Assembly: GCF_000828055.2 (NCBI RefSeq)
Contig: NZ_CP010523.2
Coordinates: 3,348,001-3,412,000, forward strand
Direction of reading: 5' to 3'
Origin: Klebsiella variicola
GTDB lineage: Bacteria > Pseudomonadota > Gammaproteobacteria > Enterobacterales > Enterobacteriaceae
DNA length: 64,000 nucleotides
The notes below the pieces were generated by a model. The model did no database searches. It worked only from the letters and a program-made list of their open reading frames with translations, and had not been told where the DNA came from. Of this stretch, positions 1-8,678 are shown piece after piece. Every line of letters starts with the position of its first letter. Position 1 is the first letter of the stretch. The position numbers were made by a program, and so were the translations under genes.

Positions 1-148
1 CACCATACAGCACAATAATCAACTGCCCTTTGCGATGGGTATGCACCGGCACTTCCGCTTCATACTCGACAAAATCAAGATGACAGGCGACGGCCGGGCA
101 GGACGCGGCGTCCGGATCGTACAGCGTATTGGCAAAAGGTGATGGCAT
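1..148 (-). CDS. AraC-family regulator with N-terminal cupin, partial (5' end only)
   Basis: Only the first 49 codons are in the window; the gene runs off the left edge. The translation starts MPSPFANTLYDPDAA and continues into a cupin-like stretch with a HTHRKGQL motif. This resembles the sensor domain of NimR/YdeC-type AraC regulators, in which the histidines belong to a cupin barrel. The helix-turn-helix part is outside the window, so the AraC assignment is inference. It is divergent from the efflux operon starting at 226, with 77 bp between, so it may regulate that operon. The ATG at 146-148 is the first in frame. Confidence 0.6.
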   Translation of the reverse strand, partial: MPSPFANTLYDPDAASCPAVACHLDFVEYEAEVPVHTHRKGQLIIVLYG

Positions 149-225
149 ACGATTGGCCAGATTCAGGTATTTTTTGACAGAATAGAGTATTTCGCCGCAA
201 GCGCAAGCCAGCAATAATCCGCAGC

Positions 226-2277
226 ATGAACATTAACCGCTTTCGCCAGGCCTCCTGGCTGCGTGCCGCAGGCGCCGTCGCGCGCCCTTTCATGCCGCAA
301 TCGACTTCAGCCGTCCTGCGCAGTGATGCCCAGGCAATACTCTTTTCCGCAAAGAGTTTCGCCGCGGCGATGCTGGCGTACTATCTTGCGCTATCCATCG
401 GTCTGCAAAGGCCTTCGTGGGCCATCATCACTGTCTATATCGTGTCGCAGACCTCGGTGGGCGCATCGCTAAGCCGCAGCGTCTATCGCCTGCTCGGGAC
501 CCTCGTCGGCGCGGCGGCCACCGTCTTCATCGTGCCCACCTTCGTTAACCAGCCGATCCTGTGTAGCGCCATGCTGGGCCTGTGGATCGCGGGTTGCCTG
601 TGTCTGTCGCTGCTTGAGCGCACGCCGCGCGGATACGCTTTTTTGCTGGCGGGCTACACCGCGAGCCTGATTGGTTTCCCCGCCGTCTCCGTGCCCGGGA
701 CCATCTTTGACCTCGCGGTCATTCGGGTGGAAGAGATCGCCATCGGTATCTTGTGCGCCGGATTGATTCACCGCTTCGTGCTGCCGGTGCGCATCGCCGG
801 GCGGTTTAACAGCACGCTGGCACAGACGCTGGCAACCGCCCGGCAGCGGATCGCCGATACGCTGGCCGGTAAGCCGGTGGCGGCGGAAACCCTGCGGCTG
901 GCGCTGAGCCTGCAGTTTCTGCAGGGCATCAACCACCATCTTCCCTGGGATGACGACCTCTCGGCTCCCCACCGCCAGGCCAGAAAAGCGATCCACGACC
1001 GGCTGGCGCGACTGTTAATTGTTAATGGCGAATTGTATGACCGTTTACAGAGGTGCGGGCAGCCACCTGACGACCTGCAGACGCTGCTAACGGAGGCAGA
1101 GGTCTGGCTGAGAGGTCCGGAAGCCCACAGAACGGCGCTCTCCGCCGACGGACTACTCTCCCGCTGCGAGCAGCTCATCAACCGGTGCGCCCCTGCGCAG
1201 ACGCTGAACGAGGCGCTGCGCGTTAGCCTGGTGCGCCACCTGGCGGAAGCCATCCGTCTCCTGCAGCAGAGCGAACGGCTGGCGAAGGCGATTTATCACC
1301 GCCGATCGCCAACCCTGCCACCTGACGCCCGCGCGGTAAAGGGCTATGTTTTCCATCGCGATCCGCTTAGCGCTCTGCGGACCGCCTTCGGCGCCTTCGT
1401 CATCATCCTCAGCGGCTGCCTGATCTGGATAGGCTCCGCCTGGCCCGATGGCGGCACTGCGGTCTCGATCCTCGGGGTCTGCTGTAGCCTGTTCGCCAGC
1501 TTCGATGCGCCGGCGGCGCAGCTGGTGAAATACCTGATCGGCTGCGTGTGGGGCGTGCTGTTCAGCCTGCTGTATAGCTTCGCCCTGCTGCCGCAGGTGA
1601 GCGAATTTGTCCTGCTGGCGGCGATGCTCGCCCCGGTCTATCTGCTGGCCGGTTCGCTGCAGGCGCGGCCGCCGACCACCTTTATGGCGATGGGCATCAC
1701 CCTGACGCTGCCGATATTGTGCGAACTGGGCCCCAGTTATCAGGGGGATTTCGCGACGGCGATGAATACCTCTATCGCGCTGTTTGTCGCCATCGGCTAT
1801 GCCGCGTTTGGTATGCGCCTGCTGCAAACCGTGCAGGCCGATGCCGCTGTCCATCGTCTGCTGACGCTGTGCCGTCACGATATCCGCCGCGCCGCGCGGG
1901 GCCGACTGGCGCACAATGCCCACCGCTGGACCAATCTTATGATCGACCGGACCGCTTTACTGCTGCCGCGGCTACCGCAGAGCGGGCCGGCCGCAGGTCA
2001 GCTGCTGGACAAGATGCTGCACGATATTCGTACCGGCCTGGCGGTGATCCACCTGCGCCGTAGCTATCAGCCGATGGATCGCGAAACGGCTACCGCCGTG
2101 CAGACGCTGCTTGACGCCCTTAGACAGGAGTCGGACATAGAGGCCCTCGCGCAGCCTGTTGACGCGCTGTTGGCCCACGGTTTACCGGCTGATGCCGCCT
2201 CACATGAGCGCGCGGAAGCGCTCATTTCCCTGTATTGCGCCTTACACCGGCCTGAGGAGAGCCAAAAACATGCGTGA
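226..2277 (+). CDS. FUSC-family inner-membrane efflux subunit (AaeB-like)
   Basis: This 683-residue protein has the two-block layout of the FUSC/AaeB family. Several hydrophobic helices lie at roughly residues 40-190, followed by a long cytoplasmic region (about 200-370), a second group of helices (about 385-540) and a soluble tail. The family works with a membrane-fusion protein to export aromatic acids or similar compounds. The next two genes supply the usual partners, DUF1656 and HlyD, and all three overlap, which indicates one operon. The order FUSC-DUF1656-HlyD differs from aaeX-aaeA-aaeB, so this is a paralogous system with unknown substrate. Confidence in family is high and in substrate nil. 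Confidence 0.85.
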   Translation: MNINRFRQASWLRAAGAVARPFMPQSTSAVLRSDAQAILFSAKSFAAAMLAYYLALSIGLQRPSWAIITVYIVSQTSVGASLSRSVYRLLGTLVGAAATVFIVPTFVNQPILCSAMLGLWIAGCLCLSLLERTPRGYAFLLAGYTASLIGFPAVSVPGTIFDLAVIRVEEIAIGILCAGLIHRFVLPVRIAGRFNSTLAQTLATARQRIADTLAGKPVAAETLRLALSLQFLQGINHHLPWDDDLSAPHRQARKAIHDRLARLLIVNGELYDRLQRCGQPPDDLQTLLTEAEVWLRGPEAHRTALSADGLLSRCEQLINRCAPAQTLNEALRVSLVRHLAEAIRLLQQSERLAKAIYHRRSPTLPPDARAVKGYVFHRDPLSALRTAFGAFVIILSGCLIWIGSAWPDGGTAVSILGVCCSLFASFDAPAAQLVKYLIGCVWGVLFSLLYSFALLPQVSEFVLLAAMLAPVYLLAGSLQARPPTTFMAMGITLTLPILCELGPSYQGDFATAMNTSIALFVAIGYAAFGMRLLQTVQADAAVHRLLTLCRHDIRRAARGRLAHNAHRWTNLMIDRTALLLPRLPQSGPAAGQLLDKMLHDIRTGLAVIHLRRSYQPMDRETATAVQTLLDALRQESDIEALAQPVDALLAHGLPADAASHERAEALISLYCALHRPEESQKHA

Positions 2278-2482
2278 TCTCGCGATGGGCGGGGTATTTT
2301 TCCCCGGCCTGCTGGTTGTCGGCCTTGTCGCCCTGCTCGCGACGCTGCTGCTGCAACCGCTTATTTTCTCCGTCCGGGGCCTGGGCCGCTTGCCCTGCCG
2401 CCCGCTGTGGGGGCTTTCCCTCTATATCGTCCTCTTTTTTCTGCTTCTGCAGGAAGTTAACACGCTGGGGTTTGCCGTATGA
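2270..2482 (+). CDS. DUF1656 small inner-membrane protein (AaeX-like)
   Basis: This 70-residue protein starts MRDLAMGGVFFPGLLVVGL and has two hydrophobic segments separated by a short polar loop, as expected of DUF1656/AaeX proteins that accompany FUSC-HlyD pumps. Its ATG lies inside the end of the upstream FUSC gene (8-bp overlap), and its stop overlaps the start of the HlyD gene in ATGA. The overlaps imply translational coupling. Function within the pump is not established for the family. Confidence 0.85.
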   Translation: MRDLAMGGVFFPGLLVVGLVALLATLLLQPLIFSVRGLGRLPCRPLWGLSLYIVLFFLLLQEVNTLGFAV

Positions 2483-3399
2483 CAGTCTATCTCACACTCC
2501 TGGGCCGCTACGCCCTGACCTTAGGCGCCGTTGCCGCCGCCGCGCTACTGGCTTTCATTCTCTGGAAACAGGAGGCGCAAACGCCCTGGACCCGCGATGG
2601 TCGGGTACGGGCCGACGTGGTGCAGATCGCTCCCGATGTCTCGGGACCGGTGGCCAGCGTGGCGGTAAAAGACAACCAGTGGGTCAATCGGGGAGATGTG
2701 CTCTATTCCATCGATCCGCGCTGGCTGAAGCTGGCGGTCAGTAGCGCCCAGGCGGAGGTGGAAGCCCGACGCCAGGAGATGGCGATGCGCCAGGATGCCG
2801 CCAGACGACGGGCGCAGATCCAGGGCGTCATCTCCAGCGAAGATCTGAAACAGACCACCAGCGCGGCCAGCGTCGCGGCCGCTAACTACCAGGGCGCGCT
2901 GGCGGCACTGGCGCTGGCGCAACTGAATTTAGCGCATGCCACCGTGCGGACGCCGGTGGCCGGGTACGTCACCCATCTGCGGCTACGCCCGGGCGACTAT
3001 GCCACCGCCGGGGTGACGAAAGTGGCCATTATTGATGGCCAGCGTTTCTGGGTGGTGGGGTATTTTGAAGAGACCCGCCTGCGCCACATCCACGTTGGCG
3101 ATACCGCACATATCACGCTGATGGGGTATGATCCGGTCATTACCGGCCATGTCGAGAGTATCGGACACGGGATCGGCGATACCAATGATGAGACCGGTGC
3201 CCTGGGCCTGCCGGAGGTCGAGCCGACCTTCAGCTGGGTGCGGCTGGCGCAGCGTGTGCCGGTACGCATCCATATCGATACCCTGCCCGAGGGGGTGGAA
3301 CGGGTCGCCGGCTTGTCCGCGACTGTCTCGGTCATTCCCGCGCGGTTGGCGCGGCGCGCCGGCAAATCCTCACCTGCCGGCGCGAATCAGGCTCAGTGA
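2479..3399 (+). CDS. HlyD-family periplasmic adaptor (AaeA/EmrA-like)
   Basis: This 306-residue membrane-fusion protein has an N-terminal anchor helix (about 10-32), a biotinyl-lipoyl-like half containing DGRVRADVVQIAPDVSGPV, an alpha-hairpin rich in Ala, Gln and Arg (about 80-145), and a returning lipoyl half with RTPVAGYVTHLRLRPGDY. It would link the FUSC subunit to an outer-membrane channel such as TolC. It is the last gene of the operon, and its 3' end overlaps the convergent cydB gene by 7 bp. Assignment to the family is firm; the exported compound is unknown. Confidence 0.88.
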   Translation: MTVYLTLLGRYALTLGAVAAAALLAFILWKQEAQTPWTRDGRVRADVVQIAPDVSGPVASVAVKDNQWVNRGDVLYSIDPRWLKLAVSSAQAEVEARRQEMAMRQDAARRRAQIQGVISSEDLKQTTSAASVAAANYQGALAALALAQLNLAHATVRTPVAGYVTHLRLRPGDYATAGVTKVAIIDGQRFWVVGYFEETRLRHIHVGDTAHITLMGYDPVITGHVESIGHGIGDTNDETGALGLPEVEPTFSWVRLAQRVPVRIHIDTLPEGVERVAGLSATVSVIPARLARRAGKSSPAGANQAQ

Positions 3400-4403
3400 T
3401 AGCCCTCGCTGCCGGAGACTTTGCCGCGAAAGACGTAATAGCTCCAGGCGGTATACATCAGGATCACCGGGATAATGAGCAGCGCCCCCGGCAGCATAAA
3501 CACCTGGCTGGAGGGCGGCGCGGCGGCATCCCACAGGGAGATATTCGGTGGGATAATGTTCGGCCAGACGCTGATCCCCAACCCGCTGAAGCCGAGGAAA
3601 ATCAGGCCCAGCGTCAGGATAAAGGGACGAGCGTGGCTGGCGGGGCGCGCGCTCAGGCGCCAGATCCACAGGCTCAGCGCCAACACCAGAATCGGCACCG
3701 GCACGAACCAGAAGAAATTGGGTAGCGTAAACCAGCGCTCCGCCACATAGCGCCAGCCCAACGGCGTCCAGACGCTGACCACCGCGATCACCACCATCAG
3801 CGCCAGCAGCACCTTGCGGGTCAGCTCACGCATCCGCTGCTGCAGCGCGCCTTCGCTTTTCATGATCAGCCACGTGGTGCCGAGCAGCAGATAGGCCACC
3901 ACCAGCCCCAGACCGCAGAACAGGTTAAAGGGGGTAAGCCAGTCCAGCGTTGAACCGGCGAAGCGGCGGTCAGCCACCGCAAAGCCGTTGATAAACGCGC
4001 CGACGACAATCCCCTGGCTGAAGGTCGCCAGCAGCGAGCCGCCGGCGAAGGCATAATCCCAGAAGGTACGATGCGAGGGAACCGCTTTAAAACGAAACTC
4101 AAACGCCACGCCGCGAAAAATCAGGCCGATGAGCATCGCCGTCAGCGGGATGACCAGCGCATCGGTGATCACCGCATAGGCCAGCGGAAAGGCGCCGAAC
4201 AGCCCCGCCCCGCCGAGTACCAGCCAGGTTTCATTTCCATCCCAGACGGGCGCCACGCTGTTGACCATCACGTCGCGCTCTTCGCCATCATGCACCACGC
4301 TGAACAGCATCCCAATACCCAAATCGAAACCATCCATCACGATATACATCAGCGTGGCGAAGACGATGATGACAAACCAAATCACCGAGATATCGATGCT
4401 CAT
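3393..4403 (-). CDS. cydB: cytochrome bd-type ubiquinol oxidase subunit II
   Basis: The 336-residue protein has eight or more hydrophobic segments and starts MSIDISVIWFVIIVFATLMY. Conserved CydB stretches DGFDLGIGML and VWDGNETWLVLGGAGLFGAFP are present. It is subunit II of a bd-type quinol oxidase, which supports subunit I in the inner membrane and contributes to proton-motive force without proton pumping. The ATG overlaps the end of the subunit I gene by 4 bp. Length and motifs fit the cyanide-insensitive (CioB) branch better than the classical E. coli enzyme. No small CydX-like gene is seen after it. Confidence 0.9.
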   Translation of the reverse strand: MSIDISVIWFVIIVFATLMYIVMDGFDLGIGMLFSVVHDGEERDVMVNSVAPVWDGNETWLVLGGAGLFGAFPLAYAVITDALVIPLTAMLIGLIFRGVAFEFRFKAVPSHRTFWDYAFAGGSLLATFSQGIVVGAFINGFAVADRRFAGSTLDWLTPFNLFCGLGLVVAYLLLGTTWLIMKSEGALQQRMRELTRKVLLALMVVIAVVSVWTPLGWRYVAERWFTLPNFFWFVPVPILVLALSLWIWRLSARPASHARPFILTLGLIFLGFSGLGISVWPNIIPPNISLWDAAAPPSSQVFMLPGALLIIPVILMYTAWSYYVFRGKVSGSEGYH

Positions 4404-5806
4404 GATGCGTTCTCCTCATCACGCACCGGCTCTGCCGCCGAGAGCGGACGCGCCGGGGTGCCGGCGGTTTGCGAGGTCAGCTCCGTCACCGGTTGCGGCC
4501 CTTTTTTAATCAGCCGGAAAATGTAGTAATACCCCACGCCAAATACCGCGCAGTAGACCACGATAAACACCAGCAGGCTGATGGCCATCTGCAGCGTGCT
4601 GTGCAACGACACCGCATCCCGGGTGCGCAGCAAGCCGTAGATCACCCACGGCTGGCGACCCATCTCGGTGGTCACCCACCCGGCAACCAGGGCAATAAGG
4701 CCGGCAGGCCCCATGCAGAGCGCAAACCACTGAAAGGGACGCGAGTGATACAATCGCCGCCGATAGCGCAGCCAGGCGCTGCAGATCCCTAAGGCGATCA
4801 TCAACACGCCCATCCCAACCATGATGCGAAACGACCAGAAAACGGCGGGTGAATAGGGTCGGTCCTCTTTCGGGAAGTCTTTCAGCGCCGGCACCTGCTT
4901 ATGCAGACTGTGGGTGAGGATCAGGCTGCCGAGAGCGGGGATCTCGAGGCCATAGCGGGTGCGCTCCTGTTCCATATCCGGCAGGCCAAACAGCAGCAGC
5001 GGCGTGGCCTCGCCGGGTCGGTTTTCCCAGTGCCCCTCGATGGCGGCGATCTTCGCTGGCTGATGCTCAAGGGTGTTAAGACCATGCATATCCCCCACCA
5101 CCGCCTGGATTGGCGCTACCAGCAGCGCCATCCACATCGCCATCGACAGCATTTTGCGGATGGCCGGCGAGTCGTTGCCGCGCAGAAGATGCCACGCGGC
5201 AGAGGCCCCGACGAACATGGCGCTGCTGAGAAACGCGGCTATCGCCATATGAAACAAACGATACGGGAACGAGGGGTTAAAGATAATCGCCAGCCAGTCC
5301 TGCGGAATGAGATGACCATTTTCGATGGTAAAACCCTGCGGCGTCTGCATCCAGCTGTTGGAGGCGAGGATCCAGAAAGTGGAGACCAGGGTGCCAAGCG
5401 CCACCATGCAGGTAGTAAAAAAATGCAGTGCCGGCGGCACTTTATTCCAGCCAAATAGCATCACCCCGAGGAATCCCGCTTCGAGGAAAAAGGCAGTCAG
5501 CACTTCGTACAGCAGCAGCGGGCCGGTTATGCTGCCAGCAAACTGGGAAAATCCGCTCCAGTTGGTGCCGAACTGATAGGACATCACTAATCCGGAGACC
5601 ACGCCCATCCCAAAATTGACGGCGAAAATTTTCAGCCAGAAATTGTAGAGTGAGCGCCAGACGTTATCCCGGGTTCGCAGCCACATCCCCTCAAGCACCA
5701 CAAGGTAGCTGGCAAGGCCGATGGTGATGGCCGGAAAGAGGATATGGAAGGAAACGGTAAAGGCGAATTGCAATCGGGCCAGATGAAACGCGTCGAATTC
5801 AAACAT
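4400..5806 (-). CDS. cydA: cytochrome bd-type ubiquinol oxidase subunit I (short Q-loop, CioA-like)
   Basis: The 468-residue subunit I begins MFEFDAFHLARLQFAFTVSF and has the heme-ligand regions FHILFP near the N-terminus and FHMAIAAF in the middle, plus the signature GRQPWVIYGLLRT near residue 390. The quinol-binding loop contains the conserved Lys and Glu (PAKIAAIEGHWE) but lacks the long insertion of the E. coli enzyme, which is typical of cyanide-insensitive CioA oxidases. I chose the ATG at 5804-5806, which matches family N-termini; a GTG three codons upstream is the alternative. With cydB it forms a two-gene operon that would allow respiration at low oxygen or under respiratory inhibitors. 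Confidence 0.9.
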   Translation of the reverse strand: MFEFDAFHLARLQFAFTVSFHILFPAITIGLASYLVVLEGMWLRTRDNVWRSLYNFWLKIFAVNFGMGVVSGLVMSYQFGTNWSGFSQFAGSITGPLLLYEVLTAFFLEAGFLGVMLFGWNKVPPALHFFTTCMVALGTLVSTFWILASNSWMQTPQGFTIENGHLIPQDWLAIIFNPSFPYRLFHMAIAAFLSSAMFVGASAAWHLLRGNDSPAIRKMLSMAMWMALLVAPIQAVVGDMHGLNTLEHQPAKIAAIEGHWENRPGEATPLLLFGLPDMEQERTRYGLEIPALGSLILTHSLHKQVPALKDFPKEDRPYSPAVFWSFRIMVGMGVLMIALGICSAWLRYRRRLYHSRPFQWFALCMGPAGLIALVAGWVTTEMGRQPWVIYGLLRTRDAVSLHSTLQMAISLLVFIVVYCAVFGVGYYYIFRLIKKGPQPVTELTSQTAGTPARPLSAAEPVRDEENAS

Positions 5807-5830
5807 ATTCCACACCCATCATTGTGAATC

Positions 5831-5850
5831 GCCCCGGCCGCAGCCGGGGC
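5831..5850 (-). terminator. GC-rich hairpin between katN and cydA
   Basis: A perfect 8-bp stem with a 4-base loop (GCCCCGGC / GCCGGGGC) lies 12 bp past the katN stop codon. No U-tract follows on either strand, so it may only protect the mRNA 3' end or reduce read-through into the oxidase genes. Confidence 0.4.
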
Positions 5851-5861
5851 TCATGCGAACA

Positions 5862-6749
5862 TCACTTAGCCGATGAGGAAGTGTTTTGCTTACCGGCGCC
5901 GAGTTCGGCGCCGGTCAAAGGATCGCCCTGCGGGTCAGACTGCGTTCGCTTCAGCATCGCTTTGCACAGCGCTTCCTGCTCTGGCGTCAGGCCGACAGTA
6001 GCGCTGCCATCTCCGCCATCCACGGCCGGCTGCGGATCCTTGACATAATCGAAGTGTTTGTCACTGTTCCAGCTGCCGCGTACTTCTCCACCTTCAGACA
6101 TATTGTAGTAGGTGTTAGCGTACTCGCTAATGGGCGGCAGTTTGCCCGGTGGATAGTTGTTGCGAATCGACTGCAGCGCCTTCTCAAAAGAGAGCTGATG
6201 CGCCGCTTCGCGGGTCATCAGGAACGCCAGCGCGTCTTTCACGCCGGGATCGTCGGTCACGTTGATCAGGCGTTCATAGACGATCTTCGCCCTCGCCTCC
6301 GCCGCGACATTCGACCGCAGGTCGGCGGTGGGTTCGCCGATAGTATCAATGTAGGCCGCCGTCCACGGCACGCCCGCCGAGTTGGTCAGCGGGGGACCGC
6401 CGCCGTACAGCAGCGAGGTAATGTGGCTGTCATTGCCGTTGGCGGTGAGTGAACGATAAAGTTCCGCCTCGCTCTCGGTGCCCTCAGCCAGAGCTCCTTT
6501 GGCGCCTTTATTCAGCATGCCGACCAGGGTGCCAATGATCTCCAGATGGCTCAGCTCCTCTGTCGCGATATCCATTAGCATATCTTTGCGGCCGGGATCG
6601 TCATCGCTTAATCCCTGGGTGAAATAACGACACGCGGCGGCCAGCTCGCCCTGAGGGCCGCCAAACTGTTCGAGCAGTAAATTCGCGAGCCCCGGATTGG
6701 GTTCAGCAACGCGCACGGTATACTGCAGTTGTTTCACATGACGAAACAT
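5862..6749 (-). CDS. katN: manganese catalase
   Basis: The 295-residue protein begins MFRHVKQLQYTVRVAEPNPG and has the ferritin-like four-helix arrangement of dimanganese catalases. Metal-site motifs are EELSHLE (about residue 65) and EAAHQLSFEKAL (about residue 180). It disproportionates hydrogen peroxide without heme. It is the last gene of a minus-strand cluster with yciE, yciF and yciG, the same grouping as the RpoS-controlled yciGFE-katN genes of Salmonella. The C-terminus ends in a Ser/Lys-rich tail. The neighbourhood supports a role in stationary-phase peroxide defence. Confidence 0.92.
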   Translation of the reverse strand: MFRHVKQLQYTVRVAEPNPGLANLLLEQFGGPQGELAAACRYFTQGLSDDDPGRKDMLMDIATEELSHLEIIGTLVGMLNKGAKGALAEGTESEAELYRSLTANGNDSHITSLLYGGGPPLTNSAGVPWTAAYIDTIGEPTADLRSNVAAEARAKIVYERLINVTDDPGVKDALAFLMTREAAHQLSFEKALQSIRNNYPPGKLPPISEYANTYYNMSEGGEVRGSWNSDKHFDYVKDPQPAVDGGDGSATVGLTPEQEALCKAMLKRTQSDPQGDPLTGAELGAGKQNTSSSAK

Positions 6750-6765
6750 AGGCCTGCCTCCTGGG

Positions 6766-7272
6766 TTATTTTTTCGCTTCTACGCCGTCAGCATCTGAAC
6801 GCAGGAGAAACTGCTCCGTGGTCTGAGGAATATGTTTGATCAGCCAGTCGGCCATTTCCCGCTCTTCCGCCAGGATAGCCTCAATAGCCGGGATGGAGGC
6901 GGTGTCGCCCGCTTTTTCAGCCGCCGCCAGCAGAGAGGTGTAGCAGGCGATCTCAAATTGTTCGAAGACGTACCCGCTGATCGAGCCTTTGACGATTTCA
7001 TCGGAAGGAAACATTCCGCCGATGGACTGGCCGAGAGCCGCCATTTTACTCATCGAATCTTTAATCACCGAGCGCGAAATGTCGTTGCGGTCGAGGATCT
7101 CTTCCAGCACGGTAATTTGCCGTTTGGTCTCATTAATATGCTGTTCAATTCTGGCACGGAGATCCGGATAATTATCGATACGGCCAGCCATCGATTCCAG
7201 CATGGATTCTGCCTGCTTTTCCATGGCATGCGCATCGCGTAGCCAGTCATGATAATGTTCAACGTGATTCAT
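6766..7272 (-). CDS. yciE: ferritin-like stress protein YciE
   Basis: The 168-residue protein (MNHVEHYHDWLRDAHAMEKQ) is nearly collinear with E. coli YciE, a DUF892 ferritin-like protein. Helical blocks with paired carboxylate and histidine residues (DAHAMEKQ, EQFEIACYTSL, EEREMADWL) could form a di-iron site, though its biochemical role is not settled. I chose the ATG at 7270-7272 because GAGGAA lies at normal spacing upstream and the E. coli protein starts MN; an ATG two codons upstream is too close to that site. It lies 16 bp upstream of katN. Confidence 0.92.
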   Translation of the reverse strand: MNHVEHYHDWLRDAHAMEKQAESMLESMAGRIDNYPDLRARIEQHINETKRQITVLEEILDRNDISRSVIKDSMSKMAALGQSIGGMFPSDEIVKGSISGYVFEQFEIACYTSLLAAAEKAGDTASIPAIEAILAEEREMADWLIKHIPQTTEQFLLRSDADGVEAKK

Positions 7273-7298
7273 GGTCATTTCCTCGTGTCAGGGAGCGT

Positions 7299-7793
7299 TT
7301 ATTTTTCCGCTTTTTTATTAATGTTACCTACCGCCAAATCGGTTAATTTAACGTCGGTTTGCTTTTCTTCTTCCAGCGTTTCGGCCAGCAATTTGACCGC
7401 TTTTTTATAGCCCAGCTGTTCTGCCAGGGTGACCAGGGTGCCGTAACTGGCAATTTCGTAATGCTCGACCTTTTGCGCAGCGGCAATTAGCGCAGCATCT
7501 CGTACCTCATTTTTTTCCGTGCTCTCAACGACTTCATTGGCCTCTTCGATTAATCCTTCCATGGCCACGCATTTCATGCGTTTGATTTTCAGGCCGGATT
7601 CCTGCTCAATAATTTGGTCAATACGTTCAATCTGGCCCTGGGTTTCTTCGAGATGAGCATTGAACGCCGCGCTGAGTTTTTCACTGGACGCCGCTCTGGC
7701 CAGTTTAGCCAGCCCGCGGGTTAATTGTTTCTCTGCGCTGTAGGTATCTGAGAGCAGGTGGATAAATACATCTTCAATGCTTTTCATATTCAT
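7299..7793 (-). CDS. yciF: ferritin-like stress protein YciF
   Basis: This 164-residue protein matches E. coli YciF along its whole length (MNMKSIEDVFIHLLSDTYSA; VEHYEIASYGTL; LEEEKQTD). YciF is a ferritin-like dimer whose conserved Glu/His residues could bind two metal ions. It sits between yciG and yciE on the minus strand, with only 26 bp to yciE, so the genes are probably co-transcribed. In Salmonella the equivalent cluster is induced by RpoS and bile stress. No unusual features are seen. Confidence 0.93.
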   Translation of the reverse strand: MNMKSIEDVFIHLLSDTYSAEKQLTRGLAKLARAASSEKLSAAFNAHLEETQGQIERIDQIIEQESGLKIKRMKCVAMEGLIEEANEVVESTEKNEVRDAALIAAAQKVEHYEIASYGTLVTLAEQLGYKKAVKLLAETLEEEKQTDVKLTDLAVGNINKKAEK

Positions 7794-7882
7794 AGAAATA
7801 CCTTCTGGAGTCAGAAAATAACTGCGAGTCTATACAGACTCGCAGGAGATACTTTCACTTCAGGGTGCAAGGAAAAGGATAA

Positions 7883-8068
7883 TCAGGAATTATCGGACTT
7901 GCGGCCACCGCCGTGGCTGTTTTGTCCGCCTTTTTTACCCGCTTCGGACGCACGCTGCGGATCATTTTTAAAGTTCCCGCCGCTGTGCTGACCACCTTTA
8001 CGACCTGCTTCAGAAGCTTTTTCACGGTCTTCAGCAAAATTACCGGAACCACCACGATGCTCTGCCAT
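7883..8068 (-). CDS. yciG: KGG-repeat stress protein YciG
   Basis: This 61-residue, very hydrophilic protein (MAEHRGGSGNFAEDREKASE) has two KGG-type repeats (EAGRKGGQHSGGNF and EAGKKGGQNSHGGG), diagnostic of the stress-induced KGG/Con-10 family, and is almost identical to E. coli YciG. It is probably intrinsically disordered. It is the first gene of the yciG-yciF-yciE-katN cluster, so the promoter should lie in the long gap to its right. AGGTG lies upstream of the ATG. Confidence 0.92.
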   Translation of the reverse strand: MAEHRGGSGNFAEDREKASEAGRKGGQHSGGNFKNDPQRASEAGKKGGQNSHGGGRKSDNS

Positions 8069-8401
8069 ATTTCACCTCATGTATATCGGTTATGTCAGTA
8101 CGATACGAAAATATTCCGTATCACTCGTCGTTCGATATTTAACTCTAGCGGGTAATGCTGGTTAGTCAAATTATTATTCCGTTTTCCCGACGTCTTTCAG
8201 CAGTAATTCGGAATAATTCTACAACACACATTAAAAATAACCAGACGGCACATCACCGCTAACTTACTGTGTGCAGGGAAATAATACCTACAGCCCTCGT
8301 ATTATCGATACAATCGGAGTACTCCTGTTGAGGTATATAACGAAGCGGCGCGGCGAGGCTTCGTCAGCATGAAATTCAGAACTTTTCTAAAGATAACCAA
8401 T
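8069..8401. promoter_or_regulatory. AT-rich intergenic region upstream of yciG
   Basis: About 330 bp without a convincing gene. It is AT-rich next to yciG and should hold the promoter of the stress operon. In relatives this promoter is RpoS-dependent, but I cannot single out a sigma-S element with confidence. Confidence 0.4.
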
Positions 8402-8426
8402 AAAAAAAGCCGCTGGGGGAGCGGCT
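8402..8426 (-). terminator. Rho-independent terminator after the 38-aa ORF
   Basis: Read on the minus strand, a 7-bp stem (AGCCGCT/AGCGGCT) with a short C-rich loop is followed by seven T residues. It lies 26 bp past the stop of the small ORF at 8452-8568, which argues that a minus-strand transcript ends here. Confidence 0.75.
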
Positions 8427-8451
8427 ATCAAATAAAAAAATGGAGCGAATA

Positions 8452-8568
8452 TCATGCCTGATTAAGGCTAGCCTTCTTCATCCGAATATGCAAATAACCC
8501 AACAAACCAAACGTGAAATAAGCGAAGCGTAAAATACACCCAACAACTGAAATATCACGCAGTTCCAT
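8452..8568 (-). CDS. small hydrophobic protein of 38 aa, unrecognised
   Basis: The ORF encodes 38 residues beginning MELRDISVVGCILRFAYFTF, with one hydrophobic stretch (about 8-27) and a basic tail (HIRMKK). It is followed after 26 bp by a strong minus-strand terminator, which supports a real short transcript. A possible ribosome-binding site (GTAGAG) lies about 9 bases before the ATG. Klebsiella genomes hold many short membrane proteins of this kind, but I do not recognise this one. Confidence 0.45.
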   Translation of the reverse strand: MELRDISVVGCILRFAYFTFGLLGYLHIRMKKASLNQA

Positions 8569-8678
8569 TACTTGTACTCTACGCTTTATTTTTACGGTGG
8601 TTTATCGGTGGCCATCGCGTCAGGTCAATATGCCTTTGCACCTGATGCGGCCAGCCGTTCTCTCCAGGAGAATATGCA

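Noticed and set aside
469..996. Long open frame antisense to the FUSC gene
   Set aside because: Low-complexity Gln/Arg/Asp composition caused by GC-rich codons on the other strand; no start signal. The same applies to 1153-1923, 4901-5458 and 9183-10037.
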